NCBI GenBank assembly: GCA_002396645.1
Contig: DGYI01000018.1
Span: 2,056 to 23,467 of the forward strand
DNA: 21,412 bases
Reading direction: 5' to 3'
Source: Firmicutes bacterium UBA5010
GTDB taxonomy: Bacteria > Bacillota > Clostridia > Tissierellales > Sedimentibacteraceae
Position numbers and translations under genes: made by a program
The notes under the pieces: generated by a model
What the model saw: the letters and a program-made list of their open reading frames with translations, nothing else
Databases searched by the model: none
Told to the model about the DNA's origin: nothing
In this document: piece by piece, positions 14,038 to 21,412 of the stretch
How positions within the stretch are numbered: the stretch's first letter is position 1
Layout: the number at the start of each line of letters is the position of its first letter

Positions 14038-15774
14038 TTATTTCACCCTTTCTATATCTTTTGGTAATTTCATCGATTCAGATAGCTTTTTCATTTGTAT
14101 TTCAATGTTGACTTTTTCTTCTGAATCATTTGGTAGTAGCCTCCACTTTTCATAAAGTTTATGCATCTCCCCATTCTTAACGTCAAAGCTTCCAGGTGTA
14201 TGGTATTGTAATTCAAACTTTTGCCCTTTAGGTGAAGCTATAACTGTATTTATGCCATTATAAGGATTATTTTTATCTAGCCAATAGTTCTTTACCTCAA
14301 TTGTATTATACCCTAAATTTTTATGTGCATCAATAGATTTTAAAGTTTTATCTGTATACTTAACAGAGTCAGCTGTATAAGTATATCTTAATATATCTTT
14401 TATCTCATATTCATTGCCTTCAGGGTTATAATTGCTCCGTATCTTCCTTAGATAAGAATCTTTTCCTTTAATTCGATATTCTAAACCTGCCACATCCGTG
14501 CCCACATTTTCAGCTACATTTTTAACATGCTCTGTTATTGCCGGCTCATTTACAATAGCTTTGTTATAGTATGTCATTCCCTTGACCTGAGCTTTTAATA
14601 TCCCATACTCATCATTGTTGGCATACTTCAAGTCCTGAAAACTATCAAAAGATTTAGGAAGATATTTTGTGCCCAACTTTTCTTTATATTCTTCAAATTG
14701 TCTCTTGTCAGTAAATCTATTCTTCCACTTCTTTTCAGCAATAACAGCTTCGGGATTACTCTCAATATATTTCTTATGCCACTCCTTATAATTCATATCG
14801 GCAGGAACTTCATAGCTTTTATCTGTTACAGGATCTCGTGCGACTCTTTTGTTATCTGAATAATCAGAATCTTCATAATATGGCACTGTTGTAGACCTAC
14901 AGAATATATGGAACGGCGGATAATTTACTCCCGTAACAGCATTATCAACATCATATATATTCCCGTCTTGTCCTCTACAAATATCAGATGTTTTAATATC
15001 CAGTGTCGCAAGTATTTGATATTTTATAACCCCTTCTTCCTTATATGCCGCAAGTGTACCCTTCTCAATCATGAATGAACCTTCTGTATGCAGTAACCGA
15101 TAAGCTTCAAACTTCTTGGTGTCAAATTTCTTTGAAAAATCTCCCGCTAGTGTCTGAGGATTTTTCCCTTGTATCAGCATTGTTGTAATTGATTCATTGA
15201 GTTGCTGCAGCATATGGTCCTTTTGCTTCCATAATCTTGTTGAATAATCTGCACCGTTAAATGGGTATTTTATTAGTTCCTCTATTGTGTAAGGGGTAAC
15301 TTGTGCAAATTCTTGATGAAATCCGTTATATTGGTCAAAATCAAACCATGTTTGATAGTAGGTATCAGTATAAATATCTTTTAAGATATCTTCTCCTTTG
15401 TGCTTATATTCTACACTGTATAACTGTTGAAGCAATGCATCTATTTGTTTCTCAAGAGCTTGATACCTGGTTATTCTTGCTTTGATTGACATGTTGTTAA
15501 GCTCTTGATTATACTCACCCATATTTTTATTTACAAGGGCGATAAACTTCTTCAGGTCTCCTATTTCCTCATTGCTTAATGCTCTTTGTGCTGCTGTAAA
15601 CGAAAGTCCATTTTCATTTGCATATCGGCCATAAAATTCATTAATTACTTTATGAATCTCTTTCTTAGATTGTTCAAATGACTTTTCAAGTTCAAGATAA
15701 TAATCCTTAATTTTTTTCTCTCCTGAGAGGAATTTCTGCTCTTGTCGTTGTTCCCAATAGGATTTATCAGGCAT
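14038..15774 (-). CDS. MuF-type minor head protein fused to a RelA/SpoT-like C-terminal domain
   Basis: The product is 578 aa; plain gp7/MuF proteins are about 300. Residues 1-130 are helical. The MuF core is at about 150-300, with the signature LDIKTSDICRGQDG and NYPPFHIFCRSTTVP (258-298, including two Cys and one His). From about 400 the chain resembles the RelA/SpoT synthetase fold in the expected order: YRIKGKDSYLRKI (R434, K436, S440, K444), IKDILRYTY (D460), GY (489), YNGINT (505-510) and FELQYHT (E521, Q523), then HKLYEKWR. The Asp and Glu are those that bind metal and nucleotide in these enzymes. The ATG overlaps the portal stop (TAATG). Alternative: another MuF-linked toxin fold. Confidence 0.75.
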   Translation of the reverse strand: MPDKSYWEQRQEQKFLSGEKKIKDYYLELEKSFEQSKKEIHKVINEFYGRYANENGLSFTAAQRALSNEEIGDLKKFIALVNKNMGEYNQELNNMSIKARITRYQALEKQIDALLQQLYSVEYKHKGEDILKDIYTDTYYQTWFDFDQYNGFHQEFAQVTPYTIEELIKYPFNGADYSTRLWKQKDHMLQQLNESITTMLIQGKNPQTLAGDFSKKFDTKKFEAYRLLHTEGSFMIEKGTLAAYKEEGVIKYQILATLDIKTSDICRGQDGNIYDVDNAVTGVNYPPFHIFCRSTTVPYYEDSDYSDNKRVARDPVTDKSYEVPADMNYKEWHKKYIESNPEAVIAEKKWKNRFTDKRQFEEYKEKLGTKYLPKSFDSFQDLKYANNDEYGILKAQVKGMTYYNKAIVNEPAITEHVKNVAENVGTDVAGLEYRIKGKDSYLRKIRSNYNPEGNEYEIKDILRYTYTADSVKYTDKTLKSIDAHKNLGYNTIEVKNYWLDKNNPYNGINTVIASPKGQKFELQYHTPGSFDVKNGEMHKLYEKWRLLPNDSEEKVNIEIQMKKLSESMKLPKDIERVK

Positions 15775-17186
15775 TATTCCTCATCCTCTCCGTCACCAAA
15801 TGTAGGAGGCTCGTGTGCTCGGTTCTCTTCTTCAATTTGGCTCAATTCTGTTCCAGCATCTTTCACCCAAGGGTGATTTGCAATTATAGTCTGGTTAGAT
15901 ATAGTACCTTTACTATTTTGGCAGTCTGTTATTGCCTGGCTTTCATTTATTGCGATGTCACGGTTAAATACAATGGTGATTTCTTCATTTGATGCTGTCT
16001 GCTTTGTTAATTCCATATACTTATTGACAAAATAAAGTAACTGTTCAAATGCCCATTTGAAATTATCTTCCATAGCATTACAATTTAAATCTAAACCAGA
16101 GTAAATAAATTTAAGTGCAATTCCAGACGGACTATTCCCCAGCTTATCGCTATTCTTGTCTACGCCTTGTCCGAAATCAAATATATCTTTCCTAAGCTGC
16201 TGATAATGTTTCTCTGCCGCATCGATATTTATCGTTGTTTCAATTTTTTCAAGTCCTGCATTCTCATCTGCATCTAATTTAACAGCTCTGTAATAGGATA
16301 AGTCTCTCATGAAATCGGAAAGTTTTTCCCCTCCATAACCGCGTAAACCCATTATGAAGTTCTTTATATCTTCAATGTCATTTGAAACATCAGACCTTGA
16401 TTTGTCATAGTCATCAACAAGAGTTTTTACAAATTGCAAATCCGGCAATTCAAAGTCGTTATTTTTAAACGGCACAAATGGAACCCTTTCCCATGTACCC
16501 CGTACCCCATTAACTTCAAAATGCGGTAATATTAAGTTTTCACCGTCAGTATTTAGATACATCTCCGCATCAAGTATTATTTCCCCATTGCTATCCTGCA
16601 TATAATAGGCAACACCGTCAAATGTATGATATTCAGCTTTGGTTATGATTTTCTTTTCCTTTCCCTCATAAACCTCTACACCATAGAATCTGATGAATGC
16701 CTGAAGCTCTTCATGGTCATTATCCATCCAAATAGGAATACATTGCTCAGAGGGTATTTTCATTGCTTTAAATTCACCATTTGGGTTTATATATGGGTGT
16801 AGCCAAGCTTTCCCTTTATTACTTGCTTCTGTACCTAACTGAGATAGTTTTTTCTGGAACCTCTTGCCTAATATATCAGTCACCGACTTTAAGTATTTTT
16901 CATCTTTACATTCAAGCGTATAAGGCTTTACAAGAAGATAATTAACCTTATCGTCAACCAATATATGCATAAATCCGTGAGCCAGTCTATTGTTTGTTTT
17001 AGTTTCGTCTTCAACCTTGTGTTCATCTTCATAGCGATACATCTTCCTGTCAAGAATATCATTCTCAACTTTATAATAATTTTCACCCTTAATCATCAGC
17101 TGGCGCTCTTTAGATACATTGAATTCATCAATGTATATTTTAATTAATTCCGGTATGGTTAATATATTTACATCATTTCTTATCAC
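15774..17186 (-). CDS. Portal protein (SPP1 gp6-like)
   Basis: The product is 470 aa, usual for this family. It contains the N-terminal NNRLAHGFMHILVDDKVNYL and LLVKPYTLEC pair, which is the family's best mark, a central KGKAWLHPYINPNGEFK segment and, around 245-275, FVPFKNNDFELPDLQFVKTL followed by YDKSRSDVSNDIEDI. The acidic C-terminal tail (EEENRAHEPPTFGDGEDEE) is also typical. Twelve subunits form the DNA channel at the packaging vertex. It starts with GTG at 17186 after GAGGTGAT, 15 bases after the TerL stop. Confidence 0.92.
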   Translation of the reverse strand: MIRNDVNILTIPELIKIYIDEFNVSKERQLMIKGENYYKVENDILDRKMYRYEDEHKVEDETKTNNRLAHGFMHILVDDKVNYLLVKPYTLECKDEKYLKSVTDILGKRFQKKLSQLGTEASNKGKAWLHPYINPNGEFKAMKIPSEQCIPIWMDNDHEELQAFIRFYGVEVYEGKEKKIITKAEYHTFDGVAYYMQDSNGEIILDAEMYLNTDGENLILPHFEVNGVRGTWERVPFVPFKNNDFELPDLQFVKTLVDDYDKSRSDVSNDIEDIKNFIMGLRGYGGEKLSDFMRDLSYYRAVKLDADENAGLEKIETTINIDAAEKHYQQLRKDIFDFGQGVDKNSDKLGNSPSGIALKFIYSGLDLNCNAMEDNFKWAFEQLLYFVNKYMELTKQTASNEEITIVFNRDIAINESQAITDCQNSKGTISNQTIIANHPWVKDAGTELSQIEEENRAHEPPTFGDGEDEE

Positions 17187-17201
17187 TTTATCATCACCTC
17201 G

Positions 17202-18458
17202 TTACTTAAAGATTGTTATACCTTTACTGCTTCTCATATCATCTTCTAAGCCATATCTTGCTGCATCTATGGTGTGGTTATCCTTATCCGGATATGCGCT
17301 CTTTACTTCTCCATTTTTGTCTGTTTCAAGAGCATAGTTTATAAATTCTTTAGCAGCTCTCGGACACCTTGTAGGATCTATTATAATTTCCTCTATTTCT
17401 TCCGATAAGAATTTAATTCCATATTCTACTGAGTCAGGTCCTTTCTTTGCACCTTTTACTTTCATACCGTAACCTTTTAATTCAGAAATAGATTTAGGCT
17501 CTGCGCTGTCAGCAGTGGTCATACTCGATGTCTGTTCTTTAATTTTATCGTATAGTTTTCTGTTTGAAATTTGTATACCGCTAAATTCGTATATGAAATA
17601 CAGTTTACGTCTAGTCTTGTCATAATGCATTTTTTCAAATGCTACAGGATCCACTGCATAACCAAAGTCAAGTCCTTGTTTTATTCTATCGAAAGCCTTA
17701 ATTTCTTCATCAGTAATTTGCCTTAAGGTTACATTTGTAAATACTTCTAATCCAGTTCCAACTTCTTCGCCCAAATACTCATGCCTGTATGCCATTTCAT
17801 TTGTTTTTAACAAATGTTCTGCATCAACAATAAATACTTTTCCTAACCAGTTTATCGGTACCGATCTGTAATCAGAGTGGTGTACTTTTCTCCCTGGCTT
17901 TAAAAGTTTTGCTTCTTGATTAACCCATGACCGCACCGATTTAGGCGGGTTATATGTGTAAAATACTACAAAAGTTTCTCCACCTCTCATAAGAGACTGG
18001 TTAATTGTTCTTATTTCTTCCGGTCCAAAGAATTCATCAAGTTCCTCGAACCATATGTATTTTATATATCCCTTTTTAACTTTCGTTGATTTAATTTTCT
18101 TAGGTTTATCTGCACCTCTAAATAAAATCTTCTGCCCGGTTGGAATATATGTTATTTCCAATTTACTCAGAGGTATATTCCATTCCCCAGAAACACCTAA
18201 CACTTCTATCGCCCACGATAACTGTTCAAATACACTGTCCTTCAAGGTATCTTTTACTTTTCTGATTGCTACGGCATTTGTATATTCTCCTTGTTTTGCA
18301 TCTCTCATCATTCCAAGTATTATTTCTATGCTTGTAAACGATGATTTTGTAGAACCCCTCCCGCCCTTTAACATGTATTCAGTATTCCTGTTATTTTTTA
18401 TGTCAATATGCAAATCATAAAAAGAAGGTGCAATAACATCTGATAAATTAATCCTCAT
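17202..18458 (-). CDS. xtmB: Terminase large subunit (PBSX/XtmB-type, Terminase_3)
   Basis: The product is 418 aa from ATG 18458. Walker A is GGRGSTKS (32-39), Walker B WFEELDE (136-142), the coupling motif YTYNPP (167-172). The nuclease domain has Asp at 264 (GLDFGY), 317 (ADSAEP) and 398 (HTIDAARYG). All catalytic residues appear present. I chose ATG 18458 because AAGGTG lies six bases upstream and relatives begin MxxNLSDxxAPSFYDxH; an in-frame ATG at 18479 would add seven residues. It overlaps the TerS stop by 11 bases. It pumps and cuts the genome during packaging. Confidence 0.95.
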   Translation of the reverse strand: MRINLSDVIAPSFYDLHIDIKNNRNTEYMLKGGRGSTKSSFTSIEIILGMMRDAKQGEYTNAVAIRKVKDTLKDSVFEQLSWAIEVLGVSGEWNIPLSKLEITYIPTGQKILFRGADKPKKIKSTKVKKGYIKYIWFEELDEFFGPEEIRTINQSLMRGGETFVVFYTYNPPKSVRSWVNQEAKLLKPGRKVHHSDYRSVPINWLGKVFIVDAEHLLKTNEMAYRHEYLGEEVGTGLEVFTNVTLRQITDEEIKAFDRIKQGLDFGYAVDPVAFEKMHYDKTRRKLYFIYEFSGIQISNRKLYDKIKEQTSSMTTADSAEPKSISELKGYGMKVKGAKKGPDSVEYGIKFLSEEIEEIIIDPTRCPRAAKEFINYALETDKNGEVKSAYPDKDNHTIDAARYGLEDDMRSSKGITIFK

Positions 18459-19158
18459 GTTCATCACCTTCAATATCATCGATTATTGTTATCGTTGATG
18501 TTCTACTCTCGTTCTCCGTTATCTTAGAAATCTCAGCCTCAAGCTTTTTAATACGTAGCTTCTGTTCCTCTGAAGCTGATTCCCAGTTCTTATGAAGCAT
18601 TTCATCATATTGCTTTAGCATGCCCTCAAGTGTTTTCATAGCTCTTGATTGTGCATTTAAAAAAGTAGCATGCTTATCCCAGGAAAACTGTAATTCATAT
18701 TCATCTTCCCACGATGAAGAAGTATCACTGTCTGACCTCTTTTGTCTTTTAAGAACTTTAGTTAAATCGCCTTGGTCTTTAACATGCATAATATGCTGTG
18801 CTCTAATAATGGCAGCATACTGAATAGTAATATTACTCCATAGGATATCTAGCGGATCTAACTTAGATATAGAATTCATTATCTCGGCCGTTTCTTCCGG
18901 AAGCCACTTAGAAAAGAAGCCATGCTTTTCTGCATTCTTATTACCCGGTGGACCTGTAGCGTTTTTATTACCTTTTGGAGCTCCTCTATTTCTCTTTTGC
19001 AACGTTGCATTATCCGTTGCGTTGCACTCCCATTTATATCTATTCTTCCAGCTCCTGATTGTCCCTTCCGGAATATTAAGTTCTTTAGAAATTTCTATGA
19101 GTTTTTTCCCTTGTTTAAACAGCTCATAAGCAATCTCTTTGTTGTTTACTTCACCCAC
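18448..19158 (-). CDS. xtmA: Terminase small subunit (XtmA-like)
   Basis: The product is 236 aa. Residues about 6-42 are a helix-turn-helix (AYELFKQGKKLIEISKELN, IPEGTIRSWKNRYKW). The segment RGAPKGNKNA and GPPGNKNAEKHGFF (about 53-78) is the family's hallmark, followed by a helical oligomerisation part and a C-terminal KLEAEI coiled coil. It binds the pac site and delivers it to TerL. The start is GTG at 19158, with GAGGTGG upstream; no ATG is in frame nearby. It ends inside the TerL start region. Confidence 0.92.
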   Translation of the reverse strand: MGEVNNKEIAYELFKQGKKLIEISKELNIPEGTIRSWKNRYKWECNATDNATLQKRNRGAPKGNKNATGPPGNKNAEKHGFFSKWLPEETAEIMNSISKLDPLDILWSNITIQYAAIIRAQHIMHVKDQGDLTKVLKRQKRSDSDTSSSWEDEYELQFSWDKHATFLNAQSRAMKTLEGMLKQYDEMLHKNWESASEEQKLRIKKLEAEISKITENESRTSTITIIDDIEGDEHED

Positions 19159-19186
19159 ACCACCACCTCGTTTTGTCGTTTTGTTT

Positions 19187-19211
19187 GCAATAAAAAAGAC
19201 CCGAAAGTCTT
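19187..19211 (-). terminator. UUCG-loop terminator upstream of the terminase genes
   Basis: On the minus strand AAGACT (19211-19206), TTCG loop, GGTCTT (19201-19196) forms a 6-bp stem with a UUCG tetraloop, followed by TTTTATTGC. It lies 30 bases after the stop of the 119-aa gene and before the TerS ribosome binding site. It separates this gene from the late operon or acts as an attenuator of it. Confidence 0.65.
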
Positions 19212-19240
19212 ATGTTATATCTCTTTATTCTATTAACTTA

Positions 19241-19600
19241 CTAAACTATTTGATTTAATAATTCTTTTAATACACTTTCTATTCTTCTGTTTATATACTT
19301 ATATACGCCTTCTGGAAGATCCGCTTGCATGTGCCTTGCCATATCTAAAAAACCTCTTAAAAAATACTCAACTTCCATAGCACTTAGTTGAATTTTTTCA
19401 TTTTTTCCTGACGCTTTAATGCTATACTCATTTTGTAGCAATATAATTTTACCCAAAAGCTCCCATTGTGGATTTGCTAAAGTCTCCATATATTGTATTT
19501 GTTTTTCTAAATCATCCCTATGTTTATTTTGTGCATTAAATAGTTCATCTCTAAACTCAGGATTTAAATCATGTACTATAATCTTTTTCTTAAAAAACAT
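19241..19600 (-). CDS. Small helical phage protein of unknown function
   Basis: The product is 119 aa. The start is ATG at 19600, seven bases after GGGAGG; a TTG 15 bases earlier would overlap that site and is rejected. The sequence begins MFFKKKIIVHDLNPEFRDEL, contains NKHRDDLEKQIQYMETLANP and a later basic-hydrophobic helix (AMEVEYFLRGFLDMARHMQ), and is largely helical without membrane segments or Cys. I do not recognise a family. It is upstream of TerS, a slot often held by regulators or small accessory proteins. Confidence 0.6.
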   Translation of the reverse strand: MFFKKKIIVHDLNPEFRDELFNAQNKHRDDLEKQIQYMETLANPQWELLGKIILLQNEYSIKASGKNEKIQLSAMEVEYFLRGFLDMARHMQADLPEGVYKYINRRIESVLKELLNQIV

Positions 19601-19636
19601 ATAATATCCTCCCAACGTTTTCTTTTATTGTACCGT

Positions 19637-19645
19637 ATTATAACA
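19637..19645 (-). promoter_or_regulatory. Extended -10 promoter candidate for the 119-aa gene
   Basis: On the minus strand TGTTATAAT is a perfect extended -10 (TGnTATAAT). The hexamer 17 bases upstream (TATCTT) is a poor -35, which an extended -10 can tolerate. It lies about 37 bases before the ATG at 19600 and after the membrane protein gene. It could also supply terminase transcription through the UUCG-loop terminator. Confidence 0.5.
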
Positions 19646-19690
19646 ATACAGTGTATAAAAAGATAAAAAATCCTTAAATTAATAACGTCT

Positions 19691-20389
19691 TTAATTAACT
19701 ATATATTTTATTATGTTACTAATAAATTGTTTAAGTGGTTCAATGCCTGCTATTATTGTTACTATTGAGCTGATTAACCCAATTAAAGTAACAAGAAATG
19801 ATATTATTTTAAATAAAAATGTAGATATTATTTTATTATAAGTTGTATGTTTGATTAACCCACCCCAATAAAATATTGAAATAGGTAAATTAACAATTAC
19901 TTTTATGCCTTCTTTAAACCATATTAAAGGATTTTTACATTCTTTCTTATATTCTTCATATAAATCATTATAAGCACCAATACAGGTTAGCAAGGCATCA
20001 TCAACTAAAATAATTTCATCTGAATCATATGAGCCAAATATCCCACCTGTTTTATAGCCAGTTCTTATTTCACTTAAAGAGTTTAATATTACTTGATAAT
20101 CATTTATAAAATAATTAGCGAAAGCTGGCTTGTAATTACCTATTCCGTAGCTTCCCATTATACTCTGTATTTTAGAAGATTTAAGTTTTAACTTATTATA
20201 TAAACTATTATTAAATGTTTCTTTATCTACTAATTCATTAGAAAACTCAATAAATTCATTTCTAAATTCTATAAGTTGCCCCTTTTTTTGATATACTTTA
20301 TTAGCATTAATTAAAAGCTTTATAAATCCAATTATTAATATTACTACTAAAGTAACTATAACTGTAATTCTATCCAAAGTATTCCTCAT
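19691..20389 (-). CDS. Accessory membrane protein of unknown function
   Basis: The product is 232 aa from ATG 20389, but the site AAGGGG directly abuts that ATG, so TTG at 20377 (six bases after GAGG) may be the true start, giving 228 aa. One membrane segment is at about 7-28. A soluble part of about 130 residues (with IRTGYKTGGIFGSYDSDEI near the middle) follows, then KNPLIWFKEGIKVIVNLPIS at about 152-171 and a strongly hydrophobic stretch at about 187-218. No family is recognised. Composition is markedly AT-rich (14 G or C in bases 20221-20280), unlike the late genes. It has its own strong promoter, so it may be a cargo gene of the lysogen. Confidence 0.7.
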   Translation of the reverse strand: MRNTLDRITVIVTLVVILIIGFIKLLINANKVYQKKGQLIEFRNEFIEFSNELVDKETFNNSLYNKLKLKSSKIQSIMGSYGIGNYKPAFANYFINDYQVILNSLSEIRTGYKTGGIFGSYDSDEIILVDDALLTCIGAYNDLYEEYKKECKNPLIWFKEGIKVIVNLPISIFYWGGLIKHTTYNKIISTFLFKIISFLVTLIGLISSIVTIIAGIEPLKQFISNIIKYIVN

Positions 20390-20413
20390 CCCCTTAACAC
20401 TTTATTTACCAAT

Positions 20414-20442
20414 ATTATACCAAGGAAAACATTCCCTTGCAA
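20414..20442 (-). promoter_or_regulatory. Strong sigma-A promoter of the membrane protein gene, with internal dyad
   Basis: On the minus strand TTGCAA (20442-20437), 17 bases, TATAAT (20419-20414), with TGG just before it giving an extended -10. The spacer carries a dyad, CAAGG at one end and CCTTG at the other (20439-20435 and 20425-20421), which could be a repressor site. Distance to the start is about 25-37 bases. Confidence 0.75.
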
Positions 20443-20474
20443 CCATAACTTGACAAAATATTGCATTAAAGACA

Positions 20475-20504
20475 ATAAAAAAGAACCCGGTTAGGAGTTC
20501 TTAT
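20475..20504 (-). terminator. Terminator after the 258-aa accessory gene
   Basis: On the minus strand AAGAACTC (20502-20495), loop CTAACC, GGGTTCTT (20488-20481) forms an 8-bp stem with one G-U pair, followed by TTTTATTGTC. The stem begins in the stop region of the gene. It isolates this gene from the membrane protein gene, whose promoter lies just downstream. Confidence 0.8.
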
Positions 20505-21277
20505 AATTCTTCATATTCAGTTTCAAATGTGCAAACATAATCTAATATATCCTTTGTTTTTACTAGAGAAGTTATATCTTTAATACTTCCTATATCCAGT
20601 ACTAACGATTCCTCTATTCTTTTATTTAATCCCAATATCCTGTATTCATGTTGGTAGTTAAATTTATTTATATCTTTCCAAAATGGAATTCTTGTTCTGT
20701 CGTTACCAACATCTAATACATATTTAGAATCATTTATATTTAAGTCTGTATATAAAACCTTATTCCCTATCATTTCAATATTATTATTTAGAAAAGCTTT
20801 TTTAATTTTTTCCAAGAAAATATCGTTATCTATTATTAATAAAGCATAATCTTTAAAATCTTTAGTTATATTTTCTTTATCAAAATTATTAAAACCTAAA
20901 TGGAATTCATATACTCCTTCTTTTCCACTTTTTATACTTTCTTCTAGAATATTCCTCTTATCTATTGTATATAAACAAAATACTGGGACATATTTGAATT
21001 CATCATGCTCTAAAGCAATCTTAGGAGACGAAATTTCTCCAACATATCTATTCGTATCTTTTTCATAAATATAAAAATTTATATTGTTTAGTATGAACTT
21101 TCCATCATTCTCATCGCCTATTCCACTAACTCCAGTATCCTTTTCTAAATCGTTATAATATTTTAAATTACGCATATACAATTTTCCATTTTGCAGGTCC
21201 TCTAAATGCTCTTTTTCACCAAACTTTATAAATATATTAAACTTATTAATTGTTTCTTCATAGTTCTTAAATTTCAT
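20501..21277 (-). CDS. Accessory protein with weak DUF2971-like signature
   Basis: The product is 258 aa, soluble, without membrane segments or Cys pairs. Visible marks are IKFGEKEHLEDLQNGKLYMR at 17-36, followed by NLKYYNDLE (37-45), GDENDGK (54-60) and, near the C-terminus, PFWKD (198-202) and YQHEYRI (208-214). The combination of an N-terminal K-F-G/LYM-YY-LE block and a late Q-H-E-Y-R resembles DUF2971-like and related phage accessory proteins, but I cannot assign a function. ATG 21277 follows GGGAGGAT. The gene is AT-rich, has its own promoter and terminator, and is probably cargo. Confidence 0.65.
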   Translation of the reverse strand: MKFKNYEETINKFNIFIKFGEKEHLEDLQNGKLYMRNLKYYNDLEKDTGVSGIGDENDGKFILNNINFYIYEKDTNRYVGEISSPKIALEHDEFKYVPVFCLYTIDKRNILEESIKSGKEGVYEFHLGFNNFDKENITKDFKDYALLIIDNDIFLEKIKKAFLNNNIEMIGNKVLYTDLNINDSKYVLDVGNDRTRIPFWKDINKFNYQHEYRILGLNKRIEESLVLDIGSIKDITSLVKTKDILDYVCTFETEYEEL

Positions 21278-21412
21278 AATATATCCTCCCGATTATTTTG
21301 GTACAATCAGTATATCAAATAAAATATTTCTCATCTACGATGTTCTACATAAAGAGTTCTTTATTATCATGCTTCATCCCATAAATTTAAAATTCAAATA
21401 TGTCCCAGTATT
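20979..21412. repeat. 22-bp inverted repeat between the 258-aa gene and the window edge
   Basis: The 22 bases at 20979-21000 recur, reverse-complemented and without mismatch, as the last 22 bases of the window (21391-21412). The first copy lies inside the 258-aa gene and encodes EFKYVPVF. The second copy, read on the plus strand in the matching frame, would encode KFKYVPV after an in-frame ATG at about 21368. The repeat reaches the window edge and may continue beyond it. Confidence 0.8.
21318..21326 (-). promoter_or_regulatory. Extended -10 promoter candidate for the 258-aa gene
   Basis: On the minus strand the sequence TGATATACT is an extended -10 (TGnTATACT), about 35-40 bases before the ATG at 21277. 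No good -35 is found at 16-18 bases upstream. Position is approximate to within a few bases. Confidence 0.45.

Noticed and set aside
19670..19695. Terminator after the membrane protein gene
   Set aside because: AATTAA/TTAATT can pair but is all AT with an 8-base loop, and the T-run is six bases away, so stability is too low.
1..21412. R-type tailocin rather than a phage
   Set aside because: Terminase, portal, MuF, scaffold and capsid genes are present and intact, so it encodes a DNA-filled head.
1..21412. CRISPR array, tRNA, insertion sequence or attachment site
   Set aside because: No direct repeats with regular spacing, no cloverleaf-like sequence, no transposase and no integrase were found.

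Overview
The window is almost entirely the late (packaging, head and tail) module of a contractile-tailed temperate phage. Every supported gene reads on the minus strand, so transcription runs from about 21.3 kb down to 1. The AT-rich sequence, strong AGGAGG-type ribosome binding sites, frequent GTG/TTG starts, SPP1/PBSX-type head genes and xkd-like tail genes point to a prophage or phage of a low-GC Gram-positive host, most likely in the Clostridia. The species cannot be read from the sequence, and no integrase, repressor, lysis gene, tRNA or attachment site lies in the window.

Layout in transcription order. (1) 21277-19691: two AT-rich accessory genes, each with its own likely promoter: a 258-aa soluble protein with a weak DUF2971-like signature and a membrane protein. 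(2) 19600-14038: a small helical protein, a terminator, then TerS, TerL, an SPP1 gp6-like portal and a MuF (gp7-like) minor head protein. The MuF protein carries a C-terminal extension that resembles a RelA/SpoT nucleotide synthetase. A 76-aa acidic protein is coupled directly behind it and is a candidate immunity protein. (3) 13741-11194: a 61-aa protein that appears to start with ATA, an HExxH metallopeptidase-like protein, a GC-rich leader with hairpins, the scaffold, the major capsid protein and an HeH-domain protein. (4) 11165-8114: connector, head closure, gp10-like protein (also apparently ATA-started), tail terminator, sheath and tube. (5) 8003-6525: a membrane-anchored TerB_N-like protein with its own promoter and terminator, placed between tube and tail chaperone like a moron. 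(6) 6463-1: tail chaperone with a -1 frameshift extension on A AAA AAC, a short tape measure, the LysM baseplate protein, hub, DUF2577-, DUF2634-, baseplate J- and XkdU-like proteins, and the first 95 residues of a tail fibre.

How it works together: TerS/TerL package DNA through the portal into a shell built by scaffold and capsid protein. The connector, closure and terminator proteins join this shell to a tube/sheath tail whose length is set by the tape measure and which ends in an xkd-type baseplate. The MuF extension is plausibly carried in the virion as an effector. The most interesting points are the MuF-RelA/SpoT fusion with its coupled small gene, two genes with apparent ATA starts, the TerB_N moron, the structured leader before the scaffold gene, and terminator-like hairpins inside the late operon.
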